Below, piece by piece: positions 54,039 to 63,671 of a DNA stretch of 64,000 nt. A model generated the notes under the pieces. That model did no database searches. It saw only the letters and a program-made list of their open reading frames with translations, and was not told the DNA's origin. A program made the translations under genes and the position numbers. Origin of the DNA: Limosilactobacillus secaliphilus (GTDB lineage: Bacteria; Bacillota; Bacilli; Lactobacillales; Lactobacillaceae); NCBI RefSeq assembly GCF_001437055.1, contig NZ_JQBW01000010.1, positions 1-64,000 of the forward strand, in the 5' to 3' direction. Within the stretch, counting starts at the first letter, position 1; the number at the start of each line of letters is the position of its first letter.

Positions 54039-55061
54039 TTATTGTATTTTCTTTATTAACTCTTTGACAGAGTGAGTAACATAGAAGCCTTGCCTTATTT
54101 GTTTACCTAGTTCTTTTGCGTTGTTTCTCATTTGCTTATATTGTTCATAAGATATTTTTCTTAACCGTTCATCAATTTGAGTTAAATCATCGACAACAAT
54201 ACCCGCATTATAATGCAACACTATATCTGCTAATGCAGCTTCTGACCAAATAATGATCGGAATACCAGAACTTAAGTAAAGTGAGGCTTTATGTGGATCA
54301 TTTAATTTTAGATATTTTCCTAATGAGCCAGCACATGTATGAATATCATTACCATCCCACACTAGTCCATATTGTTCAGTTAATTTATCTCCGATTTTAT
54401 CAGCGGAGTAGTAACCCTTATATACCATATTGTTAGGATAAGAAGAAGCAGGATTGGTTCCATATAGGTGAATTGGAGTGTTTATATTTAAATCTCGCAA
54501 AAATTCTGATTTTCCAAGATTCCCCGTAAAGCAAATAGAAACATCTGAAATGGAATCACTAGGTGTAGATAATGGTGTATTACTATCATAATCAAATAAG
54601 CCGAGATTGCTCATTGGAACTCTAACACCCTTACTAGTCAGATAGTTATTCATTTTTTCATTATGAACGATAAGACCATCTGTACGATTAAAAAGCTCGA
54701 TCTCCTGACTTAGTATATCTGGTAAATATTGAAATTGAATGCCCATAATATCATGAACTAAGAATACTATTTTCCCATGTGGACAGTAATGTCTATAGAT
54801 AGTTACCATCTTGTTCATCACATAAAAAGATAGGTTCGGATACTGAAACAAAAGCAAACTCGGTTTTTGTTGCTTTACAAAATGTCTAAAATTAACATTC
54901 ATAAACCAATGGATGTAAAGTTTGTTGCTATTTTCGACGGATAAATTATAGTTTTCAAAGTTTAGATTCTTTTTTAAAAAGTGAACGATATCTTTCTTAG
55001 CCTTGCTTCCACCACTTTTTTTGTCACGATCAATTGATGTAACAATAAACTGCTTACCCAT
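54039..55061 (-). CDS. Galactofuranosyltransferase-like GT-B protein
   Basis: A 340-residue protein with KKSGGSKAKKDI near the start, IVFLVHDIMGIQ, IVHNEKMNNYLTSKG, LGLFDYDSNTPL, then ICFTGNLGKSEFL and a C-terminal donor region GLVWDGNDIHTC ... LKLNDPHKASLYLSSGIPIIIW. This is the layout of beta-1,6-galactofuranosyltransferase-like and Gtf3-like enzymes. The presence of glf two genes upstream supports galactofuranose as donor. I chose the ATG at 55061, with GAGG seven bases upstream; the longer frame begins inside the wzx stop. Confidence 0.75.
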   Translation of the reverse strand: MGKQFIVTSIDRDKKSGGSKAKKDIVHFLKKNLNFENYNLSVENSNKLYIHWFMNVNFRHFVKQQKPSLLLFQYPNLSFYVMNKMVTIYRHYCPHGKIVFLVHDIMGIQFQYLPDILSQEIELFNRTDGLIVHNEKMNNYLTSKGVRVPMSNLGLFDYDSNTPLSTPSDSISDVSICFTGNLGKSEFLRDLNINTPIHLYGTNPASSYPNNMVYKGYYSADKIGDKLTEQYGLVWDGNDIHTCAGSLGKYLKLNDPHKASLYLSSGIPIIIWSEAALADIVLHYNAGIVVDDLTQIDERLRKISYEQYKQMRNNAKELGKQIRQGFYVTHSVKELIKKIQ

Positions 55062-55075
55062 TTGAAAACCTCGCA

Positions 55076-56521
55076 TTATTTTCTTCTTTTATGACGCTCA
55101 GACCATGCAGTAACATAAACCATTACTTGGTCTAGAATAGGTGCATGCAACAAAACAAGCATTAAAATATAGATAAACGCACCTGCTACAACTTCTACAA
55201 TCAAATTTGCAACATTCATTCTGATTGTTAGCGATAGTCTGTGAATAACAATACACATCAGTGCCCCACTAATAAAGTATTTCCAGCTACCGTGAAATAA
55301 TCTCCGGCGACTTATTGTATTTCTAATGCAGTTAAGCTGTAATGCAGTAACTGCTAATTCGGAAATATTAGTAGCAAGTACTGCTCCCTTTGCTCCCCAT
55401 GCTGATATAAAAAATAAATTACAAATTATGTTTACTACAGCTCCAGCTGTGACTGATATCGTAAATTCATTTGTTCTATTAACTGGCATCAAGTATTGGG
55501 AACCTGTTACATTACTCCAGGCAATAAATAATATTGTCGGAGATTCAAACATCATAAGTTCCCCAGCCGGGGCAAAGTCATGACCTAAAAACCAAGGAGC
55601 AAGCACCATTGATATAGCCATTAAGCCAAACATCATAGGTGTTGCAGTTGCAGTTATGAAATCAAAGGAATTGTATAAACTATGACGAATTCCTTTTATA
55701 TCACCTTTGGAAAATTTATTAGCAATATGTGGCAACATCACTTGACCAGAGGCAGTTACAACAGCCAATACAACTTTAACTAATTTATCAGCATTCTCAA
55801 ACTGCCCCAACTGATTTTGAGTTGACATTTTCCCTAGCATTAGACGATTAACAACTAAATAAATCTGAGTCGTAATCGTAGGTATAAAGAGTAAGAAAGC
55901 AGGATAGAAATGCTTAAAAGGATGCCATCTCCGAATTGGAACCCATAATATCTCTTTACGTAAATATGGCCAAAGTGATAAGTTTCCAATCAAACTTGAA
56001 GCACCTAGTAAAACAATGTATTTACCTAAATCATTATGCCCTTTAACTATAGTAAAAATTAGTGCAACAGAGATCAGTTTAACAATCATATTACGAAGGA
56101 CAGTCTTTTGAAAATCCTCCATACCCATAAAATACCAAGAAACATCAATACCCGCACCAATAATCCAAAGTGATTGAAGTAAGAAGTACCGTTTGAACGT
56201 AGAACTAAACAGAAAAACTGCTACCAAGTAAGCTATTAAAGCAGCAGAGATAGTCAACGCTTGTAGTACTTCAATACCCCAAAAGATACGGGAACGATCT
56301 TCTTTGTCGTCCCTATGGTAGGCAACTTCACGGTTTCCATAGAGTGCAATCCCCATTTGCCCAAAGAGCATAAAAAAGGTCATCCAACTGTTTGTATAAG
56401 AGTTAATCCCAACAAGGTCGGGCCCTAACACCCGCGCAATGTATGGAACTGTAATCAGTGGTACCAGCAACAGAAGTACCTGATAAACCACATTATACAA
56501 ATAGTTCTTGATGACCTTCAT
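55076..56521 (-). CDS. wzx: Wzx-type polysaccharide repeat-unit flippase
   Basis: A 481-residue protein with about 12-14 helices. The N-terminal YNVVYQVLLLLVPLITVPYIARVLGPDLVGINSYT is the standard opening of the Wzx/RfbX family, and FWGIEVLQ and ENADKLVKVVLAVVTASGQVMLPHIANKFSKGD follow. It moves the lipid-linked repeat unit across the membrane. It overlaps its neighbours within a few bases, which fits one operon. Confidence 0.92.
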   Translation of the reverse strand: MKVIKNYLYNVVYQVLLLLVPLITVPYIARVLGPDLVGINSYTNSWMTFFMLFGQMGIALYGNREVAYHRDDKEDRSRIFWGIEVLQALTISAALIAYLVAVFLFSSTFKRYFLLQSLWIIGAGIDVSWYFMGMEDFQKTVLRNMIVKLISVALIFTIVKGHNDLGKYIVLLGASSLIGNLSLWPYLRKEILWVPIRRWHPFKHFYPAFLLFIPTITTQIYLVVNRLMLGKMSTQNQLGQFENADKLVKVVLAVVTASGQVMLPHIANKFSKGDIKGIRHSLYNSFDFITATATPMMFGLMAISMVLAPWFLGHDFAPAGELMMFESPTILFIAWSNVTGSQYLMPVNRTNEFTISVTAGAVVNIICNLFFISAWGAKGAVLATNISELAVTALQLNCIRNTISRRRLFHGSWKYFISGALMCIVIHRLSLTIRMNVANLIVEVVAGAFIYILMLVLLHAPILDQVMVYVTAWSERHKRRK

Positions 56522-56523
56522 AA

Positions 56524-57642
56524 CTAATCTTCAAACTCCTTATTCACTGCAATAAGTGCAGCATTAAGTACTTGATCCATATTGTAATACCGATACTGAC
56601 CAAGTCTACCACCAAATATTACATTAGGGGCCTCTTTTTGTGCTAATTTAGCATATTCTTTATAGAGTGAGTTGTTTTCAGTGTTGTTGATTGGGTAATA
56701 TGGTTCATCACCACGATGCCAATCAGCTGGGTATTCACGAGTGATAATTGTCTTGCCCTTGTCACCCTTACCAAACTCAAAGTGCTTGTGTTCGATGATT
56801 CGGGTGAATGGTGTGTCAGCATCCGTATAGTTGACAACTGCATTACCTTGGTGATTGTCCTCATTCAATTCTTCCGTCTCAAAGTGCAAACTCCGGTACT
56901 GTAATTCCCCAAGTTTGTAATTGAAGTATTGATCAATCATTCCAGTAAAGACGATCTTTGGAAATTCACTGACATATTCTTCTTGATAGTCAAAGAAATC
57001 AGTATTCAACTCTACGTCAATCAGATCACTAGCAAGCATCTTTTCTACGATCTGAGTATAACCGCCAATTGGAATGCCTTGATAATCATCATTAAAGTAG
57101 TTGTTGTCGTAAGTCAGACGCACAGGCAACCGCCGAATGATGAATGCTGGCAATTCCGTTGCTTTCCGGCCCCACTGCTTTTCGGTGTATCCTTTGATTA
57201 ACTTCTCATAGATGTCCCGACCAATCAAAGAGATAGCTTGTTCTTCCAGATTTTGCGGCTTCTTGCCAGCCATCTCTTGCCGCTGCTCATTGATTTTTGC
57301 CAGCGCTTCTTTAGGAGTACTAGTCCCCCACATTTCATTAAAGGTGTTCATGTTAAACGGCAGGTTGAACATCTGGCCTTTATAGTTTGCCACTGGAGAA
57401 TTAGTGTAACGATTAAACTCCGCAAACTGGTTTACATATTGCCAAATCTTCTTGTTAGAAGTGTGAAAAATATGAGCACCATATTCGTGAACCTGAATAC
57501 CATCAACTTCTTTGGTGTAAATATTACCAGCGATGTGATCACGTTTTTCAATTACTTTGACACGTTTACCACGCTTAGCTGCTTCGTAAGCAAAAGTAGC
57601 GCCAAACAAACCGGCACCAACCACTAAATAATCATACTTCAT
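56524..57642 (-). CDS. glf: UDP-galactopyranose mutase
   Basis: A 372-residue flavoenzyme that converts UDP-galactopyranose to UDP-galactofuranose. The FAD-binding start is YDYLVVGAGLFGATFAYEAAKRG, and HEYGAHIFHTSNKKIW, GYTEKQWGRKATELP and GRLGQYRYYNMDQ are invariant family motifs. I chose the ATG at 57642, which has GGAG eight bases upstream. It provides the donor for the galactofuranosyltransferase-like gene at 54039. More GC-rich than its wzx neighbour. Confidence 0.97.
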   Translation of the reverse strand: MKYDYLVVGAGLFGATFAYEAAKRGKRVKVIEKRDHIAGNIYTKEVDGIQVHEYGAHIFHTSNKKIWQYVNQFAEFNRYTNSPVANYKGQMFNLPFNMNTFNEMWGTSTPKEALAKINEQRQEMAGKKPQNLEEQAISLIGRDIYEKLIKGYTEKQWGRKATELPAFIIRRLPVRLTYDNNYFNDDYQGIPIGGYTQIVEKMLASDLIDVELNTDFFDYQEEYVSEFPKIVFTGMIDQYFNYKLGELQYRSLHFETEELNEDNHQGNAVVNYTDADTPFTRIIEHKHFEFGKGDKGKTIITREYPADWHRGDEPYYPINNTENNSLYKEYAKLAQKEAPNVIFGGRLGQYRYYNMDQVLNAALIAVNKEFED

Positions 57643-57659
57643 AGATATTTCTCCCACTC

Positions 57660-58280
57660 TTAGTGAATTTTACGATAACTAGTCCATCCAAATGCAATCA
57701 ACATTCCCATCAAGATACCAAGCGCTGCTCCTAAAACAGCATATTTTTTAGCAGATGGGCTAGTCTTGCTAGTAACATCCTTTTCCTTGGCGGGTGCAAG
57801 CAATTTGACTTCAGCAGAGGAAGGATTCATTTGTTTGAACTCATCTTTAAAGGCTTTAGCCACAGCATTGGCAATCTTAGGTGAATTCTTTTTGCTGCTC
57901 GTAGTTGCTTTGATTTCCATTACTAAAGAATGGTCTTCACTACTTACATGAACATCACTTTCAATCTCCTTAGCTGAATATTTTTTGCGCAAATTTTTGG
58001 GCAATAGCGAATGAGCTCGATTCATAACTTGTGGATCTTTAATTTGATCTTCATAAGTGTCCATCATGTTTAAATCTGACATTACCGTTGAGTTCCGATA
58101 ATGAACCTTATCTAGATTATGACCAACAACGATGTTAGTTCGAGCAGAATATGTTGTTGACTGTTTATGCTTTGCATATAAACCTGCAAGGCCCCCGCCT
58201 AAAACCATACATACAACAATAATAATTATGTTTTTTACAATTAATTTAAAAAATCTGCCTAGACTGTATTCATTCTTCAT
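57660..58280 (-). CDS. wzz: Wzz / CapA-type chain-length regulator
   Basis: A 206-residue membrane protein with two helices, at about 15-35 and 175-195, and a periplasm-side domain between them (STTYSARTNIVVGHN ... YSAKEIESDVHVSSEDHS). This is the Wzz/YveK-like co-polymerase layout that sets polymer length. The usual partner BY-kinase and phosphatase genes are not in this window, so they may lie beyond the right edge. I chose the ATG at 58280 because GGAGG lies eight bases upstream; it overlaps the end of wzy by 11 bases. Confidence 0.8.
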   Translation of the reverse strand: MKNEYSLGRFFKLIVKNIIIIVVCMVLGGGLAGLYAKHKQSTTYSARTNIVVGHNLDKVHYRNSTVMSDLNMMDTYEDQIKDPQVMNRAHSLLPKNLRKKYSAKEIESDVHVSSEDHSLVMEIKATTSSKKNSPKIANAVAKAFKDEFKQMNPSSAEVKLLAPAKEKDVTSKTSPSAKKYAVLGAALGILMGMLIAFGWTSYRKIH

Positions 58281-59469
58281 CAATTTTTCCTCCAATGCGA
58301 GTATCCACATTCCTAGCAAGAAGAGCAATTAGAAATGGATTAAAAGTAATTTCCACCAAATGTTGATCAATCATACTACTAATCGTTACCAGCAAAAGTA
58401 TTGTTGGCATCAAATACTGACCTTGTAAAGTTGAACGTAAAGAGATAACTACAATACACAATATTACCAGTAACCCAATTATGACTCCAAAGATCAATAA
58501 CAAGCGCAAATAGGAAGAGTCAATAAAAAAGTACTTCCAAGGGTTTCTATGGAACATCTTTGCTCCATTAACGCCACCCCAACCGCGCTCTTTAATATGT
58601 TGACCAAGCAATGTACAGCCATACTCATCCAAGCCTTGTTTTCCTAATGATAATCTTCCTGACAAAGCATCATTAAGGTGTCGCAAAAGGTGATTTTCTT
58701 TTGAGTAAAACCAACTAACTAAAAAATAAGCATAAGGTAAAATCATGTCTAAGCCCCAATAGGCCTTCACTACATTAGAAGCCAATGGATGTTGATTATA
58801 AGCAAGCTTTGAAATATAGACACAAATTAGCGTTAAAAGAATTAGCAAAACATCTAAGCGAGCATTTGTGATTATGAATAATGCTGCATCCATTAAAATG
58901 ATCAAGAAATACTCTTGCTTATGTAGAGACTGGTAATTTTTATATACCCATGCTAGTAAAAAATAAAAAGCATAGGCAGCTAAGTCTGTTGGATAATCAA
59001 TCCCTAAGGCAAAACGAGGAATGTGATTTCGATAATAGGTTAAATTTACTATGATGCCAAATAAAGAATAAATGAAGATGGTGACTAATAAGCATCCATT
59101 GATCCATAAATAGCTATTGATAACTTTATGAAAATCCACTCCACGCGCAGCGATAACAAACGCAGTCATAATCATTAGAGATGTAATTTTACTGTGTCGC
59201 CATGAGATAACTGACAACCCAAAAATTGCAAACAATATTAATAACTGCCACCAGCGGTAATGATCAAACGTCACCATCTTTATAAGCAGAATACCCACCA
59301 TCAAATAAGTGATGTAATTTAGGTACTTAACCACTAAATATGACATAAAGGTGGTATTAATAATAAAAGAAACGAACAGCACTACACCAAATGCAAATAA
59401 GTACAGGTCTTCCCCTGTAATCTCTGCATTCATTATTGCTTGCCATTTGTTCTTTATCTTTGAAGCCAC
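58270..59469 (-). CDS. wzy: O-antigen-ligase-like polymerase (Wzy)
   Basis: A 399-residue protein with about ten helices. A large extracytoplasmic loop (residues about 265-320: SGRLSLGKQGLDEYGCTLLG ... YFFIDSSYLRLLLIFG) precedes the last helices, as in Wzy polymerases, and the DSSYLRLL motif is often seen. It should polymerise the flipped repeat units outside the membrane. Sequence is poorly conserved in this family, so the name rests on topology, loop motif and context. Confidence 0.82.
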   Translation of the reverse strand: MASKIKNKWQAIMNAEITGEDLYLFAFGVVLFVSFIINTTFMSYLVVKYLNYITYLMVGILLIKMVTFDHYRWWQLLILFAIFGLSVISWRHSKITSLMIMTAFVIAARGVDFHKVINSYLWINGCLLVTIFIYSLFGIIVNLTYYRNHIPRFALGIDYPTDLAAYAFYFLLAWVYKNYQSLHKQEYFLIILMDAALFIITNARLDVLLILLTLICVYISKLAYNQHPLASNVVKAYWGLDMILPYAYFLVSWFYSKENHLLRHLNDALSGRLSLGKQGLDEYGCTLLGQHIKERGWGGVNGAKMFHRNPWKYFFIDSSYLRLLLIFGVIIGLLVILCIVVISLRSTLQGQYLMPTILLLVTISSMIDQHLVEITFNPFLIALLARNVDTRIGGKIDEE

Positions 59470-59488
59470 AATGATTCCTCACTTAATA

Positions 59489-60331
59489 TCAGTCAATTTC
59501 ATCCAGGAATTTTGCCAGTGCTTCTTCCCAGGTTGGAATAGTAAAACCAGTTGCTTCCGCCTTCTTGAGACTCATGATTGAGTGACGCGGACGGTAAGCC
59601 TTTTGCGGATACTGTTCTGAAGTAACGGGCTCTACGTCAACTGACTTATCCTTCAAAATTACTTTTGCAAATTCGTACCAGGAACAGCTATCTTCATTGG
59701 ATAACTGATAGGTGCCAAATTCACATTGATTTTGAATCAGGTACAGCATGAAGTTAGCCAACGTATTAGTCCAGGTTGGCCGCCCTACCTGATCATTCAC
59801 AACCGTTAATTTATCATGACTTTCTGCCAGACGCAACATGGTGTAGACAAAGTTATGACCATATTTACCAAAGACCCATGAAGTCCGAACAATGTAGTAG
59901 TCATTTAAGGTGTTACGCACTGCTTGTTCACCGGCAAATTTAGCCCGACCATATTCATTCTTCGGGTTTGCTTCATCATCTTCTACATATTCTCCTTGGT
60001 TAGTCCCATCGAAAATGTAGTCAGTACTGATATAAACCATCGTTGCACCCACTGCCTTCGCAGCGTTAGCCACATTTTGGGTACCATCAACATTAACGTG
60101 CCAATTCAAATCCTTCTTTTTGTCTTCAGCCGCATCGACGGCAGTGAAAGCCGCACAATGAAAGATAACCTTGGGCTGTTCAGCCTTAATGACACTCATC
60201 GTCTTATCAGCATCCGTGATGTCCATCGTATCGGCATCATGGGCAGTGTAAGAAATACCCTTACTATCCAAGAGTTTGCGCAGTTCAGTACCTAATTGGC
60301 CGTTAGCACCAGTAATTAAATAATCAGCCAT
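59489..60331 (-). CDS. rfbD: dTDP-4-dehydrorhamnose reductase
   Basis: A 280-residue short-chain dehydrogenase that makes dTDP-L-rhamnose, the last step of the pathway. It has the NADPH site LITGANGQLGTEL, STDYIFDG, the catalytic pair in EYGRAKFAGEQ, and RTSWVFGKYG, with QVGRPTWTNTLA. It is separated from rfbB by a terminator-like hairpin, so it may be transcribed at a lower level or differently from rfbACB. Confidence 0.96.
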   Translation of the reverse strand: MADYLITGANGQLGTELRKLLDSKGISYTAHDADTMDITDADKTMSVIKAEQPKVIFHCAAFTAVDAAEDKKKDLNWHVNVDGTQNVANAAKAVGATMVYISTDYIFDGTNQGEYVEDDEANPKNEYGRAKFAGEQAVRNTLNDYYIVRTSWVFGKYGHNFVYTMLRLAESHDKLTVVNDQVGRPTWTNTLANFMLYLIQNQCEFGTYQLSNEDSCSWYEFAKVILKDKSVDVEPVTSEQYPQKAYRPRHSIMSLKKAEATGFTIPTWEEALAKFLDEID

Positions 60332-60343
60332 TATTAAACCTCC

Positions 60344-60372
60344 AAAAAAAGAGGGAGTGAATCTCCCTCCCC
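60344..60372 (-). terminator. Hairpin between rfbB and rfbD
   Basis: GGAGGGAG pairs with CTCCCTC around ATTCA, followed by seven T and then directly by the GGAGG ribosome binding site of rfbD. It is a good intrinsic terminator inside the operon, likely leaky, making expression of the downstream genes lower than that of rfbACB. Confidence 0.8.
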
Positions 60373-60380
60373 TTAATTCT

Positions 60381-61364
60381 TTACTTCAACTTGGCTTTAG
60401 CCTTCAATGGACGCCACCAATCTTCATGACTAGTGTACCAATCAATCGTCTTGATGATTCCGGTATCAAAAGTGTATTCTGGCTTCCAACCTAATTCAGT
60501 CTCGATCTTGGTTGGGTCGATACCGTAACGCTTATCATGACCCAGACGGTCTTTAACGTGTTCAATCAAGTCTTCTGAGGCGCCTAAGTGCTTAACAATC
60601 AACTGCACAATTTCGTTGTTGTTACGTTCGTTGTGGCCACCGATGTTGTAAACTTTACCAGACTTACCCTTCCGCATAACCAGGTCAATTGCCCGGCAGT
60701 GATCAGTAACATAGAGCCAATCACGGATGTTCTTACCGTCACCATAAATTGGCAGCTTCTTACCTTCCATGGCGTTGGAAACCATCAAAGGAATCAGCTT
60801 TTCTGGGAATTGGTAAGGACCGTAATTATTAGAACAACGGGTAATGTTAACGTTCATCCCGTAAGTGTTGTGGTAAGCACGTACGACCAAGTCAGCACTG
60901 GCCTTAGATGCTGAATACGGTGAGTTTGGTGCAATTGGAGTCGTTTCCTTGAAGAAACCATCCTTGCCCAAAGTACCGTAAACTTCATCGGTTGATACTT
61001 GCAAGAACTTTTCCACGCCTTCACGCTTAGCAACGTCCAGCAATGCCAAAGTCCCCTGCACGTTGGTTTCGATAAAAATTTCAGGATGTAAAATTGACCG
61101 GTCAACGTGAGATTCGGCCGCAAAGTTAACAATGTGGTCAATGTTAAACTCGTGAACCAAGTGGGTAACCAGTTCACGGTTCACAATATTGCCCTTCACA
61201 AAGTGGTAGTGAGGATTGTCCTTGATGTCATCCAAGTTGTGGATGTTACCAGCATAGGTAAGCAAGTCCAGGTTTACCAGATTGTCATCTGGATGAGCCT
61301 TTAACATATAGTGAATAAAGTTACTGCCGATAAAACCGGCACCACCAGTTACTAAAATGTTCAT
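60381..61364 (-). CDS. rfbB: dTDP-glucose 4,6-dehydratase
   Basis: A 327-residue extended SDR enzyme, second step of dTDP-rhamnose synthesis. NAD site VTGGAGFIGSNFIHYML, NFAAESHVDRSI, STDEVYG, and the catalytic Tyr and Lys in PYSASKASAD. Its ATG overlaps the ribosome binding context of the rfbC stop (one base apart). Confidence 0.97.
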   Translation of the reverse strand: MNILVTGGAGFIGSNFIHYMLKAHPDDNLVNLDLLTYAGNIHNLDDIKDNPHYHFVKGNIVNRELVTHLVHEFNIDHIVNFAAESHVDRSILHPEIFIETNVQGTLALLDVAKREGVEKFLQVSTDEVYGTLGKDGFFKETTPIAPNSPYSASKASADLVVRAYHNTYGMNVNITRCSNNYGPYQFPEKLIPLMVSNAMEGKKLPIYGDGKNIRDWLYVTDHCRAIDLVMRKGKSGKVYNIGGHNERNNNEIVQLIVKHLGASEDLIEHVKDRLGHDKRYGIDPTKIETELGWKPEYTFDTGIIKTIDWYTSHEDWWRPLKAKAKLK

Positions 61365-61365
61365 T

Positions 61366-61938
61366 CTACTTTTCCTCCCAAGTAAAGTTCATTTCAGCAT
61401 CCTTGAATGATGGGTGATGCTGATCTTTTTCGGATAAGATCAAGTGGTCAGTTGGCATTGGCCAGTCAATTGCCAAGTCAGGGTCATCATAAGCAATACC
61501 CCGATCAGCTTCTGGAGCGTAGTAGCCATCAACCTTGTAAGCAACATTAACGTTTGGTGTCAACGTTACAAAGCCATGAGCAAAACCCTTTGGTACCAAC
61601 AGTTGACGGTGGTTCCATTCGCTTAAGATAAAGCCTTGCCACTTGCCAAATGCAGGTGAACCCTTACGAATGTCCACAATGACATCGTAAATTGCACCGG
61701 TAACAGCCCGCAGCAACTTAGTCTGTGAGTATGGAGCTAATTGGTAGTGCATTCCCCGCAGAACACCTGGTTCAACGGATAATGATTGGTTATCCTGAGT
61801 AAATTCAACATTGATGCCGGCTTTTTCAAACTTGTTCTTGGTGTAAGTTTCAGTGAAGAAACCACGGTGATCACCAAAGACATCGGTTTCCACAATCTTG
61901 GCACCTGGTAATTTTGTATCAATAACCTTTAATGACAT
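61366..61938 (-). CDS. rfbC: dTDP-4-dehydrorhamnose 3,5-epimerase
   Basis: A 190-residue cupin enzyme, third step. It has DHRGFFTETYTKN, LRGMHYQLAPYSQTKLLRAVTG with the catalytic His, and PKGFAHGFVTL. It is part of rfbA-rfbC-rfbB with short gaps. Confidence 0.96.
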   Translation of the reverse strand: MSLKVIDTKLPGAKIVETDVFGDHRGFFTETYTKNKFEKAGINVEFTQDNQSLSVEPGVLRGMHYQLAPYSQTKLLRAVTGAIYDVIVDIRKGSPAFGKWQGFILSEWNHRQLLVPKGFAHGFVTLTPNVNVAYKVDGYYAPEADRGIAYDDPDLAIDWPMPTDHLILSEKDQHHPSFKDAEMNFTWEEK

Positions 61939-61952
61939 TCTGACGTTCTCCT

Positions 61953-62825
61953 TTATTTTCCTTGCTTTGCTAAGCGCAACATGTATTGACCATAGTCATT
62001 CTTCTTCAGTGGCTGTGCTAATTCCACCAGCTTATCGGCACTGATGTAACCCATCCTGTAGGCAATTTCCTCTAAGCAAGCCACTTTAAGGTTTTGCCGC
62101 CGTTCGATGGTTGCAATGAAGTTAGATGCTTCCAGCATGGAGTCGTGCGTCCCAGTGTCCAGCCATGCGTAGCCACGACCCATCAGCTTAACATCGAGCT
62201 TGCCTTCACGCAGGTATTCACTGTTAACATCCGTGATTTCCAGTTCACCACGTGCTGAAGGCTTAATGCCCTTAGCAATATCCACAACATTATTGTCATA
62301 GAAGTACAAACCGGTGATTGCGTAATTACTCTTCGGATGCTTTGGCTTTTCTTCAATTGACAGAGCGTGCATCTGGTCATCAAATTCAACCACACCAAAA
62401 CGTTCAGGGTCGTTGACATGGTAACCAAAGACCGTAGCTCCTTCTGTCTTCTTAGCAGCAGACTGCAACAGCTTGGATAAGCCAGAACCATAGTAGATAT
62501 TATCGCCTAAGATCAGGCAGACACTGTCGTTTCCGATAAATTCTTCACCCAGAATAAAGGCTTCGGCCAGTCCATTTGGCTTTTCTTGGACCTTGTAGGA
62601 GAAGTTCATACCGATATTAGAACCATCACCTAACAGATCCTGGAACAAAGGCATGTATTCTGGAGTGGCAATAATCAATACGTCCCGAATACCTGCCAAC
62701 ATCAACGTTGATAATGGGTAGTAAACCATTGGCTTGTCATAAACCGGAATCAACTGTTTTGAGATGCTACGGGTGATTGGGTACAGACGTGTGCCAGAAC
62801 CACCTGCTAAGATAATACCCTTCAT
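61953..62825 (-). CDS. rfbA: Glucose-1-phosphate thymidylyltransferase
   Basis: A 290-residue nucleotidyltransferase, first step of dTDP-rhamnose synthesis. The signature is [18 protein letters not shown], with [27 protein letters not shown] and [14 protein letters not shown] chose the ATG at 62825, six bases after GAGGAGG. An extended -10 (TGGTAAAAT, 62869-62877) about 50 bases upstream could be an internal promoter for the rfb genes. Confidence 0.97.
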   Translation of the reverse strand: MKGIILAGGSGTRLYPITRSISKQLIPVYDKPMVYYPLSTLMLAGIRDVLIIATPEYMPLFQDLLGDGSNIGMNFSYKVQEKPNGLAEAFILGEEFIGNDSVCLILGDNIYYGSGLSKLLQSAAKKTEGATVFGYHVNDPERFGVVEFDDQMHALSIEEKPKHPKSNYAITGLYFYDNNVVDIAKGIKPSARGELEITDVNSEYLREGKLDVKLMGRGYAWLDTGTHDSMLEASNFIATIERRQNLKVACLEEIAYRMGYISADKLVELAQPLKKNDYGQYMLRLAKQGK

Positions 62826-62868
62826 AATGACCTCCTCGATCATTTCAAACTAATTAAACACAATTGAT

Positions 62869-62877
62869 ATTTTACCA
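62869..62877 (-). promoter_or_regulatory. Possible internal promoter before rfbA
   Basis: TGGTAAAAT on the minus strand is an extended -10. A short inverted repeat, ATGCT-TCGTC-AGCAT, lies just upstream at 62886-62900, partly in the end of the preceding gene. Confidence 0.4.
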
Positions 62878-62898
62878 TATTCACATGCTGACGAAGCA

Positions 62899-63660
62899 TT
62901 AAGGGTGACCAATGATCTTACGTTTGAGGAAGTTGCCACCTTTTACCAACCAGTTGGTATGTTCCATGAACACGTAATCCACTTCTTGAGTCTTGTACTC
63001 TTGATGCTTGTCGAGCCAAACGTCTAATAGTACTTCGCTCAAGAAGCCGTACACCCGTTGTTCATAAGGTGTGTAGCTGGAAACATCGGTCTTAGCTTCC
63101 ACCTTGCCCAAAACTTCAAAGAGCCATGACACATATTCATTCAGTGGTTGTTTCTTCATAATGAACATGTTGAACATGTGCGCCCAAGTCCGCTTCATCA
63201 CCCGTTCAAAGGACGCGGAATATTCAGGGTATTCGTCATTGATAATTTGCCGAAGCGTTTCAAATGGGGCGTGTTCGTGTGAATGCAGGTAATGTGATTC
63301 GTTCGTTTCGATATAGTAACGACGCTTTTGCGGCAAAATGATGTCGGCAATCTTCAGTATTTCTTCCGTTTGATCCGTTGAGAGGATGGCCGACAAATCC
63401 TTTTCATGGTTCAAACTCAGGTAACGCCGATAATGAACCAGCCCTAAGGCATCATAATCGAGATTTTTCCATCCCCAATACAGAGCAGTCAGTTCATTGT
63501 AGTGGGCATTCTTTTTCGAAATATTGTCGCCAATGTTGTCGCCTTGAAAAGTATGGTTCACATCTGGATGCAGATCTTTACCAACAAAAACCGGCAGATA
63601 CATCGGATCTGTCGGCATTTTGTAATTCTTATGGGTTGCAACTAAAACTTTGATATTCAT
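62899..63660 (-). CDS. DUF4422 protein, putative glycosyltransferase (second copy)
   Basis: A 253-residue DUF4422 protein: IKVLVATHKNYKMP, DNIGDNISKKNAHYNELTALYWGWKN, LGLVHYRRYLS, MFNMFIMKKQPLNEYVSWLFEVLGK and EQRVYGFLSEVLLDVWL. It differs clearly from the copy at 53197, so it is not a recent duplicate. It sits right after the priming transferase gene, where the transferase that adds the second sugar is often found. Confidence 0.8.
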   Translation of the reverse strand: MNIKVLVATHKNYKMPTDPMYLPVFVGKDLHPDVNHTFQGDNIGDNISKKNAHYNELTALYWGWKNLDYDALGLVHYRRYLSLNHEKDLSAILSTDQTEEILKIADIILPQKRRYYIETNESHYLHSHEHAPFETLRQIINDEYPEYSASFERVMKRTWAHMFNMFIMKKQPLNEYVSWLFEVLGKVEAKTDVSSYTPYEQRVYGFLSEVLLDVWLDKHQEYKTQEVDYVFMEHTNWLVKGGNFLKRKIIGHP

Positions 63661-63671
63661 CGTTGTTCACC

